A stretch of 36,809 nt of DNA from the NCBI RefSeq assembly GCF_004153545.1, contig NZ_SDVA01000024.1, forward strand, positions 1-36,809. The letters run 5' to 3'. The stretch comes from Serinicoccus sediminis (GTDB lineage: Bacteria > Actinomycetota > Actinomycetes > Actinomycetales > Dermatophilaceae). The notes beneath the pieces are model-generated. The model made no database searches. It saw only the letters and a list, made by a program, of their open reading frames with translations, and was not told the origin of the DNA. Of this stretch, positions 16,705 to 25,015 are shown piece after piece (position 1 is the stretch's first letter; each line of letters begins with the position of its first letter). The translations under genes and the position numbers were made by a program.

Positions 16705-17579
16705 GGGCGGACGATCTCGTCGTCGGCGTACCCCTGGAGGAAGATCACCGCCGTCAGGTCGCCGTGGTTGACCCGGACCGGGGCCTGACGTGCCACGGCG
16801 GGCTTGGCGTGCAGCGCGACACCCAGCCCCGCCGCCCGCAGCATCGGCAGGTCGTTGGCGCCGTCGCCGACCGCGACGACGTCCTCCGCGCCGATCCCCA
16901 GGCGGGCGCTGATCTCGCGCAGCGCGTCCAGCTTGGCCTGCTGGCCGACGACCGGCGGCACGACGCGGCCGGTCAGCCGGCCGCCGTCGACCTCGAGGGT
17001 GTTGGCGCGGTGCTCGTCGAAACCGAGCCGCTGCGCCACGACCCGGGTGAACAGGGTGAAACCTCCGGACACGAGCGCGGCATACCCCCCGGCGGCGGCC
17101 ATCGTCGCCAGCAGCTCCGGGCCGCCCGGCGTCAGCGTCACGCGCTCGGCGAGGACCGTGTCCACGACCTCGACGGGCAGGCCGGCGAGCAGCCCGACCC
17201 GCTCGTGGAGCGCCCCGGCGAAGTCGAGCTCGCCGTTCATGGCGCGCGCGGTGATGCCGGCGACCTGCTCGCCGACGCCGGCGTGGGCCGCCAGCTCGTC
17301 GATGCACTCCTGCTGGATCATCGTCGAGTCCATGTCCGCCAGCAGGACCCTGCGCCGTCGGGGTCCGTCGGGCTGTTGCACCACGTCGACCCCTCGCCCC
17401 TGCCAGGTCGCCCACAGGTCGTCGTCCACCCGCAGCCGCCCGTCGACGGGCACCTCGACGGCCGACCCCGGGCGCAGCCACCGGGGCTCGCCGCGGGCCG
17501 CCGTGCCCGCGACCTCCTCGACCACCGCGTCGGTGAGGTGTCGGGCGCTCGGGTCGCTCAGCAGCGTCAGGACGGGCAC
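16701..17579 (-). CDS. serB: Phosphoserine phosphatase SerB
   Basis: SerB performs the last step of serine synthesis, removing phosphate from L-phosphoserine. This HAD-superfamily protein of 292 residues has motif I DMDST at residues 82-86 (nucleophile Asp82), motif II Ser171 in SGGF, the motif III lysine near 216, and motif IV GDGANDLPM from residue 238. The cap includes the conserved Glu of the QQECIDELA segment. The N-terminal 75 residues correspond to the regulatory extension of SerB proteins, but I cannot confirm an ACT fold by eye. GTG 17579 follows the -10 hexamer TAGCAT by six bases, so the mRNA is probably leaderless. Standing alone in a translation cluster is not unusual for this gene. 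Confidence 0.95.
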   Translation of the reverse strand: MPVLTLLSDPSARHLTDAVVEEVAGTAARGEPRWLRPGSAVEVPVDGRLRVDDDLWATWQGRGVDVVQQPDGPRRRRVLLADMDSTMIQQECIDELAAHAGVGEQVAGITARAMNGELDFAGALHERVGLLAGLPVEVVDTVLAERVTLTPGGPELLATMAAAGGYAALVSGGFTLFTRVVAQRLGFDEHRANTLEVDGGRLTGRVVPPVVGQQAKLDALREISARLGIGAEDVVAVGDGANDLPMLRAAGLGVALHAKPAVARQAPVRVNHGDLTAVIFLQGYADDEIVRP

Positions 17580-17585
17580 GGCCCC

Positions 17586-17591
17586 ATGCTA
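17586..17591 (-). promoter_or_regulatory. -10 element of a leaderless serB promoter
   Basis: TAGCAT on the minus strand matches TANNNT and lies six bases before GTG 17579. No ribosome binding site is present. Confidence 0.6.
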
Positions 17592-17663
17592 GGCGGCGCG
17601 GAGCGCGGGCGAGCCGGCTCCTCCGGACACCCGGCCGCGACGCCACCGGGCGTCGGTGCCGAC

Positions 17664-17691
17664 TTGGAGCGCGCGCACGCCCTCTGGCACA
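17664..17691 (+). promoter_or_regulatory. Probable rplS promoter
   Basis: TTGGAG (17664-17669) and CACACT (17686-17691) are spaced 16 bases apart and precede a leader of about 170 bases to rplS. The leader contains a tight hairpin, CCCCTG (17733-17738) with CAGGGG (17742-17747). A long leader before a ribosomal protein gene can carry autoregulation, but I recognise no known leader family. Confidence 0.45.
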
Positions 17692-17868
17692 CTGGATCCT
17701 TGCGTCCCGGCGTCCGCGCCGAGCAGCCCGTGCCCCTGCCACAGGGGGAGCGTGCGGGTGGTGCCGACCGGAGACCACACCACGACGACCGTGCCACGCC
17801 AGCCTGAGCGCCGGCGCGGGCCCGACACGCCGCGGGTGACCTGTGGCACCCACGAGCAGGAGAGCACC

Positions 17869-18252
17869 ATGCACAAGCTTGCCGATCTCGACGCCGCGAG
17901 CCTTCGCAGCGACATCCCCGACTTCCGGGCGGGCGACACCGTCGACGTCCACGTGAAGGTCATCGAGGGCAACCGCTCCCGTGTCCAGGTCTTCAAGGGC
18001 GTCGTCATCCGCCGTCACGGTGGTGGCCTCGGCGAGACCTACACCGTCCGCAAGGTGTCCTTCGGCGTCGGCGTCGAGCGCACCTTCCCGCTGCACTCCC
18101 CGAACGTCGAGAAGATCGAGGTCGCGAGCCGCGGCGTCGTGCGCCGCGCCAAGCTCTACTACCTGCGCGACCTGCGCGGCAAGGCCGCCAAGATCCGCGA
18201 GCGCCGCGACAGCGTCCCGGCCGCGAAGGGCCGGTCGGGCGGCCAGGCCTGA
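17869..18252 (+). CDS. rplS: 50S ribosomal protein L19
   Basis: L19 sits at the interface between the 50S and 30S subunits. The 127-residue protein is canonical: [55 protein letters not shown] and [21 protein letters not shown] short basic tail follows. ATG 17869 follows CAGGAGAG with good spacing. It has its own promoter and is closed by a strong terminator, so it is likely transcribed mostly on its own, while lepB begins a new unit. Confidence 0.98.
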   Translation: MHKLADLDAASLRSDIPDFRAGDTVDVHVKVIEGNRSRVQVFKGVVIRRHGGGLGETYTVRKVSFGVGVERTFPLHSPNVEKIEVASRGVVRRAKLYYLRDLRGKAAKIRERRDSVPAAKGRSGGQA

Positions 18253-18265
18253 GCACCACCCGCTG

Positions 18266-18311
18266 ACGATCCCCCGCCCGGCCCCGGCCGGCGGGGGATC
18301 GTTCTGTTCTC
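18266..18311 (+). terminator. Intrinsic terminator after rplS
   Basis: ACGATCCCCCGCC (18266-18278) pairs perfectly over 13 bp with GGCGGGGGATCGT (18290-18302). The stem is followed by TCTGTTCTC, the most T-rich tail of any hairpin in this window, which makes it the most convincing classical terminator here. Confidence 0.85.
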
Positions 18312-18368
18312 AGCGACCAGGGTTAGGGTCGGGGCGGCCACATACTTCGGACGACAGGACGACGACCG

Positions 18369-19118
18369 GTGAGCGAACCCACCCGGGAGAGGGGCGGCTC
18401 CTCCGACGAGGGCACCCCGGAGCCGGACCCGCGGCCCTCCCGCACCGGCGGCCTCTGGGCGGCGGTCAAGGAGATCGTCACCATCGCCGCCACCGCCCTG
18501 GTCATCTCCTTCCTCATCAAGACCTTCGTCGCCCAGGCGTTCTGGATCCCGTCGGGCAGCATGGAGCAGACGCTGGTCTACGGCGACCGCGTCATGGTCA
18601 GCAAGGTCAAGGCCGGACCGCTGGCCGTCGACCGCGGTGACGTGGTCGTCTTCGAGGACCCGGGCGGCTGGCTGCCGCCGGCGCAGCGGGTGGACCGGGG
18701 ACCGGTGGTCAACGGCGCGCTGCGCACGCTGGAGTTCGTCGGGGTCGCCCCGTCCTCCCAGGGCAACCACCTCATCAAGCGGGTCATCGGGCTGCCCGGT
18801 GACACGGTCGAGTGCTGCGACGACCAGGGACGGCTCCTCGTCAACGGCGAGCCCCTGGACGAGGACTACGTCTACCCCGGCGACGAGCCCAGCACCACGG
18901 ACTTCTCGGTGACGGTGCCGGAGGACCACATCTGGCTCATGGGCGACCACCGGTCGAACTCGCGCGACTCACGCGCCAACGACGACGGGACCGGTCAGGA
19001 GGGGGCGGTGCCGCTGGACGCCGTCGTCGGGCAGGCCGTGGTCCTGCTCTACCCGTTCGACCACTTCGACTGGTTCACCGTCCCGGACACCTTCGCCGAC
19101 GTCCCGGACGCGCCGTGA
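18369..19118 (+). CDS. lepB: Signal peptidase I
   Basis: LepB cleaves signal peptides of exported preproteins at the outer face of the cytoplasmic membrane. The 249-residue protein has a charged cytosolic N-terminus of about 30 residues and one membrane helix at about 34-56 ([20 protein letters not shown]). The catalytic Ser64 lies in [10 protein letters not shown] and the general base Lys137 in [12 protein letters not shown]. The closing [11 protein letters not shown] box is present. GTG 18369 is favoured by the following MSEPT and by the short distance from a possible promoter (CATACT at about 18352). The stop overlaps the rnhB start (GTGA). It begins the run of coupled genes that ends with the M23 peptidase. 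Confidence 0.96.
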   Translation: MSEPTRERGGSSDEGTPEPDPRPSRTGGLWAAVKEIVTIAATALVISFLIKTFVAQAFWIPSGSMEQTLVYGDRVMVSKVKAGPLAVDRGDVVVFEDPGGWLPPAQRVDRGPVVNGALRTLEFVGVAPSSQGNHLIKRVIGLPGDTVECCDDQGRLLVNGEPLDEDYVYPGDEPSTTDFSVTVPEDHIWLMGDHRSNSRDSRANDDGTGQEGAVPLDAVVGQAVVLLYPFDHFDWFTVPDTFADVPDAP

Positions 19119-19840
19119 GCACCGCGACCTCCCGTCGCCCCGCGCAGCGACCCAGCCTGCGGGTGGAGCGCACCCTGCAGCGTGAGGGGTATGCCGTGCT
19201 CGTGGGCATGGACGAGGTCGGCAGGGGTGCCCTGGCGGGTCCGGTGAGCGTGGGGGTCGTGGCGGTCGACGCCTCCTGCCGGACCGCGCCCCAGGGGGTC
19301 AAGGACTCCAAGCTGCTCACCGCGGCCGCCCGTGAGCGGCTGGTGCCGCGCATCCGCCGCTGGGCGGTGGCCCACGCGGTGGGGCACGCCTGGCCGCAGG
19401 AGATCGACGACCTCGGCATCATGGCCGCGCTGCGCCTGGCGGGGGAGCGGGCGCTGGCCGGGCTCGGCACCACCCGGCCGGACCTGGTGCTGCTCGACGG
19501 CAACCACGACTGGCTGACCGACCCGGCACGGACGGGCCTGCTCGGTCTCCTCGAGGGCCCTCCCGGTCCCCCGGTGCGCACCATGGTCAAGGCCGACCTG
19601 CGCTGCTCCTCCGTCGCGGCGGCGTCGGTCCTGGCCAAGGTGGAGCGGGACGGGCTCATGGTGCAGGCGGCGACCGAGGCACGGCACGCCCCGTACCTGT
19701 GGGACCAGAACAAGGGCTACGCCGCCCCCGAGCACCAGGACGCCCTGCGCCGGCTGGGGCCCAGCGAGTGGCACCGGCGCAGCTGGAACATCGCCGCGGC
19801 GGCGACCGTCGTCGCGGGCGAGGAAGGAGTGACACCATGA
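19115..19840 (+). CDS. rnhB: Ribonuclease HII
   Basis: RNase HII nicks at ribonucleotides in DNA and removes RNA from RNA-DNA hybrids. The 241-residue protein has the catalytic [12 protein letters not shown] motif (Asp33-Glu34), the third acidic residue in VLLDGNHDW, and the conserved [21 protein letters not shown] helix region with its aspartate. The C-terminal [14 protein letters not shown] segment is also typical. GTG 19115 overlaps the lepB stop, and its own stop overlaps the DUF2469 start (ATGA). A GGTATGCC word at 19188-19195 encodes Gly-Tyr-Ala just before the active site, using a TAT codon. Confidence 0.97.
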   Translation: MSTATSRRPAQRPSLRVERTLQREGYAVLVGMDEVGRGALAGPVSVGVVAVDASCRTAPQGVKDSKLLTAAARERLVPRIRRWAVAHAVGHAWPQEIDDLGIMAALRLAGERALAGLGTTRPDLVLLDGNHDWLTDPARTGLLGLLEGPPGPPVRTMVKADLRCSSVAAASVLAKVERDGLMVQAATEARHAPYLWDQNKGYAAPEHQDALRRLGPSEWHRRSWNIAAAATVVAGEEGVTP

Positions 19841-20157
19841 GCGCGGAGGACCTGGAGAAGTACGAGACCGACGCCGAGCTGGCGCTCTACCGCGAGTACC
19901 GCGACGTCGTCGGGCTGTTCACCCACGTGGTGGAGACCGAGCGCCGGTTCTACCTCGCCAACGAGGTCGACGTGCAGGTCCGGACGGGGGACGGCGAGAC
20001 CTGGTTCGAGGTCACCCTCACCGACGCCTGGGTGTGGGACGTCTACCGGCCGGCCCGCTTCGTGAAGAAGGCACGGGTCATCACCTTCAAGGACGTCAAC
20101 GTCGAGGAGCTCGCCAAGTCCGACCTCGACGTCAAGGGCCTCACCGACGGTCGCTGA
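19837..20157 (+). CDS. DUF2469 family protein
   Basis: The 106-residue acidic protein matches the actinobacterial DUF2469 family, found almost always right after rnh[42 protein letters not shown] and [25 protein letters not shown]. It has no membrane segment or known active site. Its function is unknown; strict conservation and linkage to rnhB and yraN hint at a nucleic-acid role, which is inference only. ATG 19837 overlaps the rnhB stop and is preceded by AGGAAGGAG, an excellent ribosome binding site. Confidence 0.93.
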   Translation: MSAEDLEKYETDAELALYREYRDVVGLFTHVVETERRFYLANEVDVQVRTGDGETWFEVTLTDAWVWDVYRPARFVKKARVITFKDVNVEELAKSDLDVKGLTDGR

Positions 20158-20286
20158 CCCACCCGTCCACACCCTCCGACCGGTCGCCCGGTCGTCCACA
20201 GCCGGCCGCCTGCGCCTTGCGGCGGTCCGGCACCCGGCGTTGGCTGGGGGTGGCCGCCGACGACGGTGGTCGGTGAGGAGGGGGAG

Positions 20287-20664
20287 ATGGACGACGGGGG
20301 TATGCCGTGGGCTACGGCTCGGGCGGTGGGTGACCGGGGGGAGGACCTCGTGTGCACCTACCTCGAGGGGCTCGGCTGGGCGGTGCTGGACCGCAACTGG
20401 CGCTGCCCGGACGGGGAGCTGGACGTCGTGGCGCGGGATGGTGAGCAGCTGGTCTTCTGCGAGGTGAAGACGCGTCGCTCGACCCGCTTCGGCGAGCCGG
20501 TGGAGGCGGTGGGCCGGGACAAGGCGCACCGTCTGCGGCGGCTCGCCTGGGCCTGGCTGGAGGCTCACGGGCAGCGGGGCGCGGCCTTCCGGATCGACGT
20601 CGTGGGCCTGCTGAGCCCGCCGGACGGTCCGCCCCGGCTCACCCACCTGCAGGCGGTCGCCTGA
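20287..20664 (+). CDS. yraN: YraN/UPF0102 family nuclease-fold protein
   Basis: The 125-residue protein has the restriction-endonuclease-like core of UPF0102: RGEDLVCTYLEGLGW, NWRCPDGELDVVA with the conserved E-x-D, and LVFCEVKTRRS with the E-x-K. It is thought to be a nuclease related to Holliday-junction resolvases, but the biochemical role in actinobacteria is unsettled. I chose ATG 20287 because GAGGAGGGGG lies right before it; ATG 20302, inside a GGTATGCC word (20299-20306), is an alternative that would remove five residues. Its stop overlaps the comM start (TGATG). The 129 bases before it hold a small GACCGG/CCGGTC hairpin and nothing else I can name. Confidence 0.93.
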   Translation: MDDGGMPWATARAVGDRGEDLVCTYLEGLGWAVLDRNWRCPDGELDVVARDGEQLVFCEVKTRRSTRFGEPVEAVGRDKAHRLRRLAWAWLEAHGQRGAAFRIDVVGLLSPPDGPPRLTHLQAVA

Positions 20665-22193
20665 TGGCGCTCGCGCGGACCCACGCGGTGACGCTGAGCG
20701 GGGTCGACGGACGGCTGGTGACCGTGGAGGCGCAGGGCGCCGACGGGCTGCCAGCCACGGTGATGACGGGGCTCGCGGACAGCGCCTGCAAGCAGGCACC
20801 GGACCGGGTGCGCCCGGCCCTGCGCAACTGCGGCATGCCCGTCCCGCCCCGTCGGTGGACCATCAACCTCTCGCCGGCGGGCGTGCCCAAGGCCGGCAGC
20901 GGTCTGGACCTGGCCATCGCGGTGGCGATGATGGCCGCCGAGGGGCACGTGACGCCCGCCGCGGTCCGCGGGGTCGCGCACGTCGGTGAGGTGGGGCTGG
21001 CCGGTGACGTCCGCCCGGTGCCGGGCGTGCTGCCGATGACCCTCGCGGCGGCGTCCGCCGGCGTCGACGAGGTGCTGGTGGCCGCCGACGCGGCGCGGGA
21101 GGCCGCGCTCGTCGCCGGGGTGCGGGTGCACCCGGTGCGCTCGCTCGTCGACGTCCGTGCCTTCTACCTCGCCCGGGCCCAGGGCGAGGAGCTGCACCTC
21201 GACCTGCCGCCGACCGCACCGGCGCCCCCCGACCCGGCCCCGGACCTCGGCGACGTCGTCGGGCAGGCGGTGGCCCGGCAGGCCCTGGAGATCGCCGCCG
21301 CCGGCGGTCACCACCTGCTCCTCGTGGGTCCGCCGGGTGCCGGCAAGACCATGCTCGCCGAGAGGCTGCCCGGCATCCTGCCCGAGCTGGACGCCGACGA
21401 CGCGCTCGCGGTGACCGGCATCCACTCCGTCCTGGGTGTCCTGCCCTCCGGGGACCGGCTCGTGACCCGCCCGCCCTTCGTGGCTCCCCACCACACGGCG
21501 TCCACGGCCGCGGTGATCGGTGGCGGGTCCCGCCTCATCCATCCCGGTGCCGTCTCGCGGGCCCACCGGGGGGTGCTGTTCCTGGACGAGGCCCCGGAGT
21601 TCCGGCGGGACGTCCTGGACGGGCTGCGGCAACCGCTGGAGTCGGGGGAGGTGCTCATCGCCCGGGCCGACCGCCACGTCCGGCTCCCTGCCCGTTTCCA
21701 GCTCGTCCTCGCGGCCAACCCGTGCCCGTGCGGGGGTGCGGGAAGCCGCTGCGTGTGCCCCCCGTTCCGGAGGACGGGCTACCTCGGGCGGCTCTCCGGG
21801 CCGTTGCTGGACCGGGTCGACCTCAAGCTCACCGTCAGCGCGGTCACTCGCGGCGACCTGGCCCTGCCCCCGGGCGAGCCCTCGGCGGTCGTCGCCGGGC
21901 GGGTGCTGCAGGCGCGGGAGCGCCAGCGGGAGCGGTGGAGGTCCGCGCCCTGGACGCTGAACAGCGAGGTGCCGGGTGCCGTGCTGCGCGAGCAGCCGTG
22001 GCGCCTCGGCCCCGCCGAACGCCGACCGCTGGAGCGGGCCATGGACAGGGGAAGCCTGACGCTGCGCGGGCTGGACCGCGCGCTGCGGGTCGCCTGGACC
22101 CTCGCCGACCTGCGCGGCGCGTCGCGTCCCGACCTCGACGACGTGACCCTGGCGCTGGACCTGCGGACCCCGAGCGGGGTGAAGGTGGCATGA
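20664..22193 (+). CDS. comM: YifB/ComM family Mg-chelatase-like AAA+ ATPase
   Basis: ComM is a hexameric helicase that drives branch migration during natural transformation in species that take up DNA; homologs are widespread also in species not known to be competent. The 509-residue protein has the N-terminal Lon-protease-like subdomain (to about residue 180). The AAA+ core follows, with Walker A GPPGAGKTML from residue 222, Walker B VLFLDEAPEF and sensor NPCPCG with the zinc-type cysteines (CPCGGAGSRCVCPP). The C-terminal Mg-chelatase domain ends SRPDLDDVTLALDLR. It overlaps yraN and dprA by one and four bases, so the three are translated together. Confidence 0.95.
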   Translation: MALARTHAVTLSGVDGRLVTVEAQGADGLPATVMTGLADSACKQAPDRVRPALRNCGMPVPPRRWTINLSPAGVPKAGSGLDLAIAVAMMAAEGHVTPAAVRGVAHVGEVGLAGDVRPVPGVLPMTLAAASAGVDEVLVAADAAREAALVAGVRVHPVRSLVDVRAFYLARAQGEELHLDLPPTAPAPPDPAPDLGDVVGQAVARQALEIAAAGGHHLLLVGPPGAGKTMLAERLPGILPELDADDALAVTGIHSVLGVLPSGDRLVTRPPFVAPHHTASTAAVIGGGSRLIHPGAVSRAHRGVLFLDEAPEFRRDVLDGLRQPLESGEVLIARADRHVRLPARFQLVLAANPCPCGGAGSRCVCPPFRRTGYLGRLSGPLLDRVDLKLTVSAVTRGDLALPPGEPSAVVAGRVLQARERQRERWRSAPWTLNSEVPGAVLREQPWRLGPAERRPLERAMDRGSLTLRGLDRALRVAWTLADLRGASRPDLDDVTLALDLRTPSGVKVA

Positions 22194-23299
22194 GGCACGA
22201 GGAACGTCGCGCCCGCGTCCTGCTGTCCCGGCTGGCCGAGCCCTACGACGAGCGGGTGCAGCAGGTGGTGGCCGAGCACGGGGTCGAGGCGGTGGTGGGG
22301 TACGCCCTGCGTGACGGCCGGGCCCCCGGCGGGGTGGACCTCGCGCGGCTCGCCACACGGGTCGAGCGGGCGCGCTCGGTCGACGACGAGCGCATCGCGG
22401 GCCGTCTGGGCGCCCGCATCCTCGTCCCGGGCGACCCGGAGTGGCCCGACGACCTGGACCAGCTCGAGCACCCGCCCTGGTGCCTGTGGGTGGCCGGCCC
22501 CGGGGACCTCGCCGCCCTGGCCGAGCGCAGCGTGGCCGTCGTCGGGGCGCGCGCCAGCACGGCCTACGGCGACCACGTCACCGCCGGTCTCTGCGTCGAC
22601 CTGGTCGCCCGGGGGTTCACCGTCGTGTCGGGAGCCGCCTTCGGCATCGACGCGACCGCCCACCGTGCGACCCTGTCGGCCGACGGGTCGACGGTGGCGG
22701 TGCTGGCCGGCGGGGTGGACGTGCCCTACCCCCGGGCCAACACCGAGCTCATCGACCGCATCCGCCGGACCGGTGCGCTGGTCAGCGAGACGCCCCCCGG
22801 TGGTGCGCCGGCCCGCATGCGGTTCCTCGCCCGCAACCGCATCATCGCCGGCGTGGCCCGCGGCACGGTGGTCGTGGAGGCCGGCCTGCGCTCGGGGGCG
22901 CGCTCGACGATGAAGTACGCGCGCGACCTGGGGCGGCCGGTCATGGCGGTCCCCGGGTCGGTCGAGAGCCTCCTGTCGCAGGGGTCGCACGCGGAGATCC
23001 GGATGGGCGCGGAGCTGATCACGGACGGTGCCGAGGTGGCCGAGCTGGTGGGCCGTATCGGGGACGACCTCGCCCCGCCCAAGCACGGCCCGGTGCAGGT
23101 CGCCGACGGACTGCCCGAGGACCTGCGACGGGTGTGGCAGTGGCTGCGGCCGCGCTCCTCCAGCGTCGTGGACGAGGTCATGGCGCGGTCGGGCCTCAGC
23201 CTGCGCGAGACCCTCGGCGCCTTGCGCCAGCTGGAGCACCAGGGCCTGGCGGAGGAGCTGCTCGACGGGTGGCAGCGTCGCCCGACGGGGGCGCGATGA
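22190..23299 (+). CDS. dprA: DNA-processing protein DprA
   Basis: DprA loads RecA on incoming single-stranded DNA in transformation; it is also kept in species not known to transform. The 369-residue protein has an N-terminal helical (SAM-like) region to about residue 75, then the Rossmann-like core: SVAVVGARASTAYGDHV, VVSGAAFGIDATAHRATL, TVAVLAGGVDVPYPRANTEL, SETPPGGAP, FLARNRIIAG and MAVPGSVESLLSQGSH. It closes with a winged-helix DML1-like domain at about 305-360. It starts at ATG 22190 inside the end of comM, and its stop overlaps the M23 gene start (ATGA). Family assignment is certain; whether it acts in uptake here is open. Confidence 0.97.
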   Translation: MRHEERRARVLLSRLAEPYDERVQQVVAEHGVEAVVGYALRDGRAPGGVDLARLATRVERARSVDDERIAGRLGARILVPGDPEWPDDLDQLEHPPWCLWVAGPGDLAALAERSVAVVGARASTAYGDHVTAGLCVDLVARGFTVVSGAAFGIDATAHRATLSADGSTVAVLAGGVDVPYPRANTELIDRIRRTGALVSETPPGGAPARMRFLARNRIIAGVARGTVVVEAGLRSGARSTMKYARDLGRPVMAVPGSVESLLSQGSHAEIRMGAELITDGAEVAELVGRIGDDLAPPKHGPVQVADGLPEDLRRVWQWLRPRSSSVVDEVMARSGLSLRETLGALRQLEHQGLAEELLDGWQRRPTGAR

Positions 23300-23982
23300 G
23301 ACGCGGGGGCGGCCCGTCGGGCCCGGCGTCGCGGCGGGGACCGCGGGCGGGGCACCCGCCCGGTGGGCCGGTGGTGAGACCGGGGGAGCGTGCCCGGCTT
23401 GTGGCGACGGCGTGCGTCCTGCTGGTGGTCCTGATGCTCGGTGGCACGGGGACACCGGTGGCCGTGGCAGACCCGCGCGGACCGGTGCCGGACGGCTCGG
23501 GCGCCTGGGTGTCCGCGTGGCTGGGGGTGCGCGAGCGCCCGCCGGCCACCACGCAGGACCGTCGCCGCACCGCCCTGTGGGGGTGGCCCCTGGCGGGCAC
23601 CCCGCGGATCGTGCAGGGCTTCGACCCACCCCAGGAGAGGTGGGGCCGGGGCCACCGGGGCCTCGACCTCGCCGGCGTGGCCGGGGAACGGGTCCTGGCC
23701 GTGGACGACGGTGTCGTGACCTTCAGCGGGGAGGTCGCCGGCGTGGGCGTCGTCAGCATCACCCATGTCAGCGGTCTGCGCAGCACCTACCAGCCGGTCG
23801 AGGACCGGGTGCCCCGTGGGTCGCGGGTGGCCCGGGAGCAGCCGCTCGGGCGACTGGCGGCCGGTGGGCACTGCCCGGTCCACGACTGCCTCCACCTGGG
23901 CGCGGTGCGCGGCCGGGACGGCTACGTCGACCCGACCCCCCTGCTCCTGGGGGTGGAGCTGTCCCTCCTGCCGGTCCGGTGA
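23296..23982 (+). CDS. M23 family (LytM-type) peptidase, exported
   Basis: This exported peptidoglycan-peptidase-like protein has a basic N-terminus and then a hydrophobic export segment around residues 35-58 (LVATACVLLVVLMLGGTG and AVA-DP as a possible cleavage site). The LytM fold follows, with the first zinc motif HRGLDLAG (H-x3-D). The second motif reads PVHDCLHLGA: the position of the first histidine of the usual HxH is a cysteine (C-L-H). This form is, as far as I recall, common in actinobacterial members of this neighbourhood. It may still bind metal, or be an activator rather than an enzyme. ATG 23296 overlaps the dprA stop. It ends the lepB-to-M23 run and converges with xerC. Confidence 0.9.
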   Translation: MRRGGGPSGPASRRGPRAGHPPGGPVVRPGERARLVATACVLLVVLMLGGTGTPVAVADPRGPVPDGSGAWVSAWLGVRERPPATTQDRRRTALWGWPLAGTPRIVQGFDPPQERWGRGHRGLDLAGVAGERVLAVDDGVVTFSGEVAGVGVVSITHVSGLRSTYQPVEDRVPRGSRVAREQPLGRLAAGGHCPVHDCLHLGAVRGRDGYVDPTPLLLGVELSLLPVR

Positions 23983-24027
23983 CGACGCCCGTGCTGCTCG
24001 CCCGACCGCCGCACCACGTCCGCGGCC

Positions 24028-25002
24028 TCACGCCCGCGGGTGAGCCTGCTGGTAGGCGGAGCGCAGCCGCTCCAGCGAGACGTGGGTGTAGATCTGGGTC
24101 GTCGCCAGGCTCGCGTGCCCCAGCAGCTCCTGCACGGTGCGCAGGTCTGCACCACCCTCCAGCAGATGGGTGGCGGCGCTGTGCCGCAGCCCGTGCGGGC
24201 CCAGGGGCGGCGTGTCGGGCAGGTGGGTCAGCAGGTCCTGCAGGGTGGAGCGGACCTGCCGCTGGTCCACCCGCCGTCCGCGCCGTCCCAGGAAGAGCGC
24301 GGGACCCGACTCGGCCGTCACGAGGCACGGTCGACCACCGTCCAGCCAGGCGGCGGTGGCCACGGTCGCGGGGTCACCGAAGGGCACGATGCGCTCCTTG
24401 TCGCCCTTGCCGAGCACCCGGGCGGTGCCCTCCCGGAGGTCGACGTCGTCCACGTCCAGCCCGGTCAGCTCGCCGACCCGCATCCCGGAGGCGTAGAGCA
24501 GCTCCAGCATGGCCCGGTTGCGCAGGTGGACCGGGTCCTCGTCGTCGGCAGCGACGGCCGCCAGCTCCATGAGGGCACCGGCCTGGGGGGCGCGCAGCAC
24601 CCCGGGCAGGTGGGCGTCCTTGCCCGGGGCGAGCAGGCGCAGCGAGGGGTCGGTCGCCAGACGACCGGTGCGCTGGGCCCACCGGAAGAAGGTCTTGGCA
24701 CTCGCCGCGCGGCGGGACACGCTGGAGCGTGCGGCCCCGCTGCCGCCCAGACCGGCCAGCCACGCCCGCAGGTCGGCCAGCCGCACCGCGGCGGCCTCCG
24801 GCACCCCACGCCCGGACAGGAAGGCGTCCAGAGCCCTCAGGTCGGCGAGGTAGGCACGCACGGTGTGGGGCGAGCGGCCCTTCTCGACCCTCAGGTGCTG
24901 CGCGAAGTCCACCAGCAGCTGGTCGTCGAGGACGTCAGGGCCGTCCGCCTCACCGGGCCGGTCGTGGTCCGGGGGCGCGCTGGGCGAGGCGTCGGGCGGC
25001 AT
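24028..25002 (-). CDS. xerC: Tyrosine recombinase XerC
   Basis: XerC with XerD resolves chromosome dimers at dif. The 324-residue protein has the N-terminal SAM-like core-binding domain (residues 25-115) and a catalytic domain. All catalytic residues are visible: Arg175 (SGMRVGEL), Lys199 or 202 (GKGDKER), His270 and Arg273 ([10 protein letters not shown]), His296 ([10 protein letters not shown]) and the nucleophile Tyr305 (IYTHVS). The start is ATG 25002, 13 bases after the aminotransferase stop, so the two probably share a transcript. The start codon lies inside a GGCATACC word (24998-25005). Family and activity are firm; XerC rather than XerD is inferred from its position next to the dprA region and rpsB. 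Confidence 0.94.
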   Translation of the reverse strand: MPPDASPSAPPDHDRPGEADGPDVLDDQLLVDFAQHLRVEKGRSPHTVRAYLADLRALDAFLSGRGVPEAAAVRLADLRAWLAGLGGSGAARSSVSRRAASAKTFFRWAQRTGRLATDPSLRLLAPGKDAHLPGVLRAPQAGALMELAAVAADDEDPVHLRNRAMLELLYASGMRVGELTGLDVDDVDLREGTARVLGKGDKERIVPFGDPATVATAAWLDGGRPCLVTAESGPALFLGRRGRRVDQRQVRSTLQDLLTHLPDTPPLGPHGLRHSAATHLLEGGADLRTVQELLGHASLATTQIYTHVSLERLRSAYQQAHPRA

Positions 25003-25015
25003 ACCACCGAGCCTG

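Noticed and set aside
24028-25002. Integrase of a mobile element
   Set aside because: All features fit housekeeping XerC in its usual neighbourhood, and no attachment repeats or cargo are present.
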